Part shown: positions 6,041 through 7,665 of the stretch, piece after piece
How the letters are laid out: every line of letters begins with the position of its first letter
How positions within the stretch are numbered: the first letter of the stretch is position 1
Source of the DNA: Firmicutes bacterium UBA1393
GTDB lineage: Bacteria > Bacillota > DTU025
Assembly (NCBI GenBank): GCA_002305255.1
Contig: DBQN01000035.1
Location: 1-7,665, forward strand
DNA length: 7,665 bases
Direction of reading: 5' to 3'
Notes under the pieces: model-generated
What the model saw: the letters and a program-made list of their open reading frames with translations, nothing else
Told to the model about the DNA's origin: nothing
Database searches by the model: none
Position numbers and translations under genes: made by a program

Positions 6041-7009
6041 GTGACGCGTTCAAAGGCTCTCAAGCTGACCATGGCATGTGTCGCGATTCTGTTAGTGGGT
6101 CTGGTATGTGCGGGTTACGCTGCCACGCCGCCGACGATCGGCTACGTGACCGCGAATATGACGGCTACCTCGCAGGTTAGGGTGACCAACGCCTTCGTGG
6201 CACAGGGCAAGGAAAAGGGCTGGAAGGTAATCAACGCCGACGCCAAGGGATCGTGGCCTACCCTTGCCGACCAGATCGAGAACTACGTCCAGATGAAGGT
6301 AGACGCCATCGTCGTCGCCATGTCGGATCTGCCCAGTATCAAGGCGGCCATCGAGGCAGCCAACAAGGCAAAGATCCCCGTGATCTCCATCGACTCCGGC
6401 TCGGCTGAGGGCGTCATAGCCGACATCACCACCGACAACTACGTGATGGGCTCCAAGATCTCCTCATTCTTCGTAGACCGTCTGAACCACGAGGGCAACA
6501 TCATCGTATTCAAGTTCAGCGAGCACCACGGCACCAGGAAGCGTGGGCGCGCCCTTGACATGGTGCTGCTCGAGAACCCCGGCATCAAGGTGCTGGCCAC
6601 GCATAACCTGCCGCCAGCAGGTTTCATGCAGGATGCACAGGCCAAGATGGAGACTTACATAACTCAGTTTGGAGACAAGATCGACGCAGTATGGTGCCCG
6701 TGGGACGGGCCTGCGATGGCCGTCACCATGGCACTGCAGGCTGCCAGGATCGGGCGAGACAAGGTGTTCGTCACTGGCGTCGACGGTGAGCAGGAGGCGT
6801 TTGACCTGATCCGCTCAGGCGCGCCCTTCGTAGCCACCGTGGCCCAGCCCTTCGAGCTCATGGCCAAGGCAGCCATTGACCTCATCGACGAGATCGTGGT
6901 CAAGGGCGTGCCCGTGGAGAAGGCGGCACCGACCAGCACCATCTACGTAGATGCGCCGCTGGTGAGCCCTGCCAACGTGCCCGCAAAGGGCGCATGGCCC
7001 TGGGATTAG
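6041..7009 (+). CDS. Sugar ABC transporter substrate-binding protein, RbsB type
   Basis: The 322-residue product is a type I periplasmic binding protein (Peripla_BP_4 fold). It has a basic N-terminus, a hydrophobic stretch (10-25) and a likely signal-peptidase-I site after A27 (GYA/ATPP). C14 and C23 are not in a lipobox, so it should be soluble rather than a lipoprotein. The mature part starts at TIGYV and shows the family pattern: QIENYVQMKVDAIVV (78-92), IPVISID (112-118) with D119 region, WDGPAMA (221-227) and FVTGVDG (243-249), where acidic and aromatic residues usually contact sugar hydroxyls. It would deliver ligand to the permease. GTG 6041 lies 7 nt after GGAGGTG (6027-6033). It does not resemble LsrB, as far as I can recall that sequence. 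The ligand is unknown. Confidence 0.92.
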   Translation: MTRSKALKLTMACVAILLVGLVCAGYAATPPTIGYVTANMTATSQVRVTNAFVAQGKEKGWKVINADAKGSWPTLADQIENYVQMKVDAIVVAMSDLPSIKAAIEAANKAKIPVISIDSGSAEGVIADITTDNYVMGSKISSFFVDRLNHEGNIIVFKFSEHHGTRKRGRALDMVLLENPGIKVLATHNLPPAGFMQDAQAKMETYITQFGDKIDAVWCPWDGPAMAVTMALQAARIGRDKVFVTGVDGEQEAFDLIRSGAPFVATVAQPFELMAKAAIDLIDEIVVKGVPVEKAAPTSTIYVDAPLVSPANVPAKGAWPWD

Positions 7010-7015
7010 CTACGT

Positions 7016-7062
7016 TGAGGCTCGGGGGACGGGGATCCGCAACCGTCCCCCGGGCGTCCTCA
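7016..7062 (+). terminator. Strong intercistronic hairpin (no T-tract)
   Basis: GGGGGACGG (7024-7032) pairs perfectly with CCGTCCCCC (7043-7051) around a 10-nt loop. The stem extends outward through CTC (7021-7023) with GGG (7052-7054), and after a 3-nt bulge TGAGG (7016-7020) pairs with CCTCA (7058-7062). That is about 17 base pairs. It starts 7 nt after the binding-protein stop. No U-run follows, so full intrinsic termination is unlikely. More probably it blocks 3' exonucleases and keeps binding-protein mRNA abundant, or reduces read-through into the kinase gene. Confidence 0.6.
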
Positions 7063-7096
7063 GGCTCAGAGGGAGTGTCAGGTTGGAGGGGTGCAG

Positions 7097-7665
7097 ATGG
7101 AAGCAGTCTTGCTGGGTGTAGATATCGGCACATCGGGGGCGAAAGGCACACTGATCACGGTGTCAGGCAAGGTGCTCGGCACCGCCTCGTGCGGCCACGT
7201 CACATCCTCGCCGCGCCCGGGCTGGGCCGAACACGACCCGGAGAAGGTGTGGTGGCACGGGTTCGTTCACGTGGTTAGGAGACTGCTCTCTGAGTCAGGT
7301 GTTGACCCTCGGAGCATTGCCGGCGTGGGCTGCAGCACCATCGGCCCGTGTCTTCTTCCTGTAGACGAGCGCGGAACACCGCTCAGGCCGGCCATTCTTT
7401 ACGGCATCGACGGCCGGGCAAGCGAGGAGATCTCGGCGCTCGAGACCAGGATCGAGGCTTCGATGGGAGCCGGCGCCGCCCTCGACATCACCGCCAATCC
7501 CATCACCACGCAGTCGCTCATGCCGAAGGCGATGTGGGTGAGGAACCACGAGCCTGAAGTTTTCGCACATACTCACCTGTTCCTAAGCGCCCCCGGCTAC
7601 CTTACCTTCAAGCTCACGGGCAAGTTCAGCGCCGACCTATTCACGGTATGTGCCGGAGGACTCAT
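7097..7665 (+). CDS. FGGY-family carbohydrate kinase, N-terminal part (cut by window end)
   Basis: 189 codons are present of an expected ~500; the frame is open to the window edge. The N-terminal actin-like domain of xylulokinase-type FGGY kinases is clear: phosphate loop GVDIGTSGAKGTL (7-19), PGWAEHDPEKVWW (41-53), IAGVGCSTIGP (74-84), PAILYGIDGRA (98-108) where the aspartate region binds sugar, SLMPKAMWVRNHEPEVF (140-156) and YLTFKLTG (168-175). It would phosphorylate a sugar, ketose or polyol with ATP in the cytoplasm. ATG 7097 lies 5 nt after GGAGGGG (7085-7091). The gene follows the binding-protein gene after 87 nt containing a hairpin. The YGIDGRA segment differs from the classic xylulokinase WNDQR pattern, so the substrate may not be xylulose. 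The C-terminal ATP-binding domain is outside the window. Confidence 0.9.
   Translation, partial: MEAVLLGVDIGTSGAKGTLITVSGKVLGTASCGHVTSSPRPGWAEHDPEKVWWHGFVHVVRRLLSESGVDPRSIAGVGCSTIGPCLLPVDERGTPLRPAILYGIDGRASEEISALETRIEASMGAGAALDITANPITTQSLMPKAMWVRNHEPEVFAHTHLFLSAPGYLTFKLTGKFSADLFTVCAGGL

Noticed and set aside
6994..7278. 94-residue + frame overlapping the binding-protein end and the kinase start
   Set aside because: It is out of frame with the FGGY kinase, whose phosphate loop and ribosome site fix ATG 7097; it also reads through the hairpin.

Overview
The window is a high-GC bacterial locus with a single directional carbohydrate uptake and catabolism operon on the + strand, preceded by about 585 bp of non-coding, repeat-bearing DNA. 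Reading 5' to 3', it encodes a SorC-family sugar-responsive regulator (586-1566), a zinc-dependent medium-chain polyol/alcohol dehydrogenase (about 1606-2628), a class I DhnA/LsrF-type aldolase (2649-3452), a two-domain RbsA/MglA-type ABC ATPase (about 3455-4945), an RbsC-type permease (4942-5898), an RbsB-type secreted substrate-binding protein (6041-7009) and the N-terminal 189 residues of an FGGY carbohydrate kinase (7097 to the window edge).

The genes fit one pathway. The binding protein, permease and ATPase would form a high-affinity ABC importer. The dehydrogenase would oxidise a polyol or sugar to a ketose (or the reverse), the FGGY kinase would phosphorylate it, and the class I aldolase would cleave the phosphorylated product. 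The SorC regulator would sense a phosphorylated intermediate. No gene in the window fixes the substrate. Regulator type, aldolase type, transporter class and kinase fold all echo the enterobacterial lsr (autoinducer-2) operon. However, the binding protein looks RbsB-like rather than LsrB-like, there is one permease instead of two, no lsrG is seen, and a dehydrogenase has been added. I favour an undefined polyol or sugar over AI-2, but the resemblance deserves testing.

Non-coding structure: positions 1-340 hold two copies of a ~67 bp direct repeat, 273 bp apart, flanking a perfect 22-bp palindrome. The regulator has a TTGACA-like promoter behind a C8 tract and starts at TTG directly after three consecutive in-frame stop codons. 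The 142-nt gap before the binding-protein gene contains an unused, near-perfect Shine-Dalgarno sequence inside a possible hairpin. A strong hairpin without a T-tract lies between the binding protein and kinase genes.

Organism: I cannot name it. High GC, frequent AGG and ATA codons, strong GGAGGTG ribosome sites and TTG/GTG starts fit a high-GC Bacillota-like lineage or another SD-rich heterotroph. The binding protein has a signal-peptidase-I type leader with no lipobox, which leans towards a diderm cell. This is weak inference.
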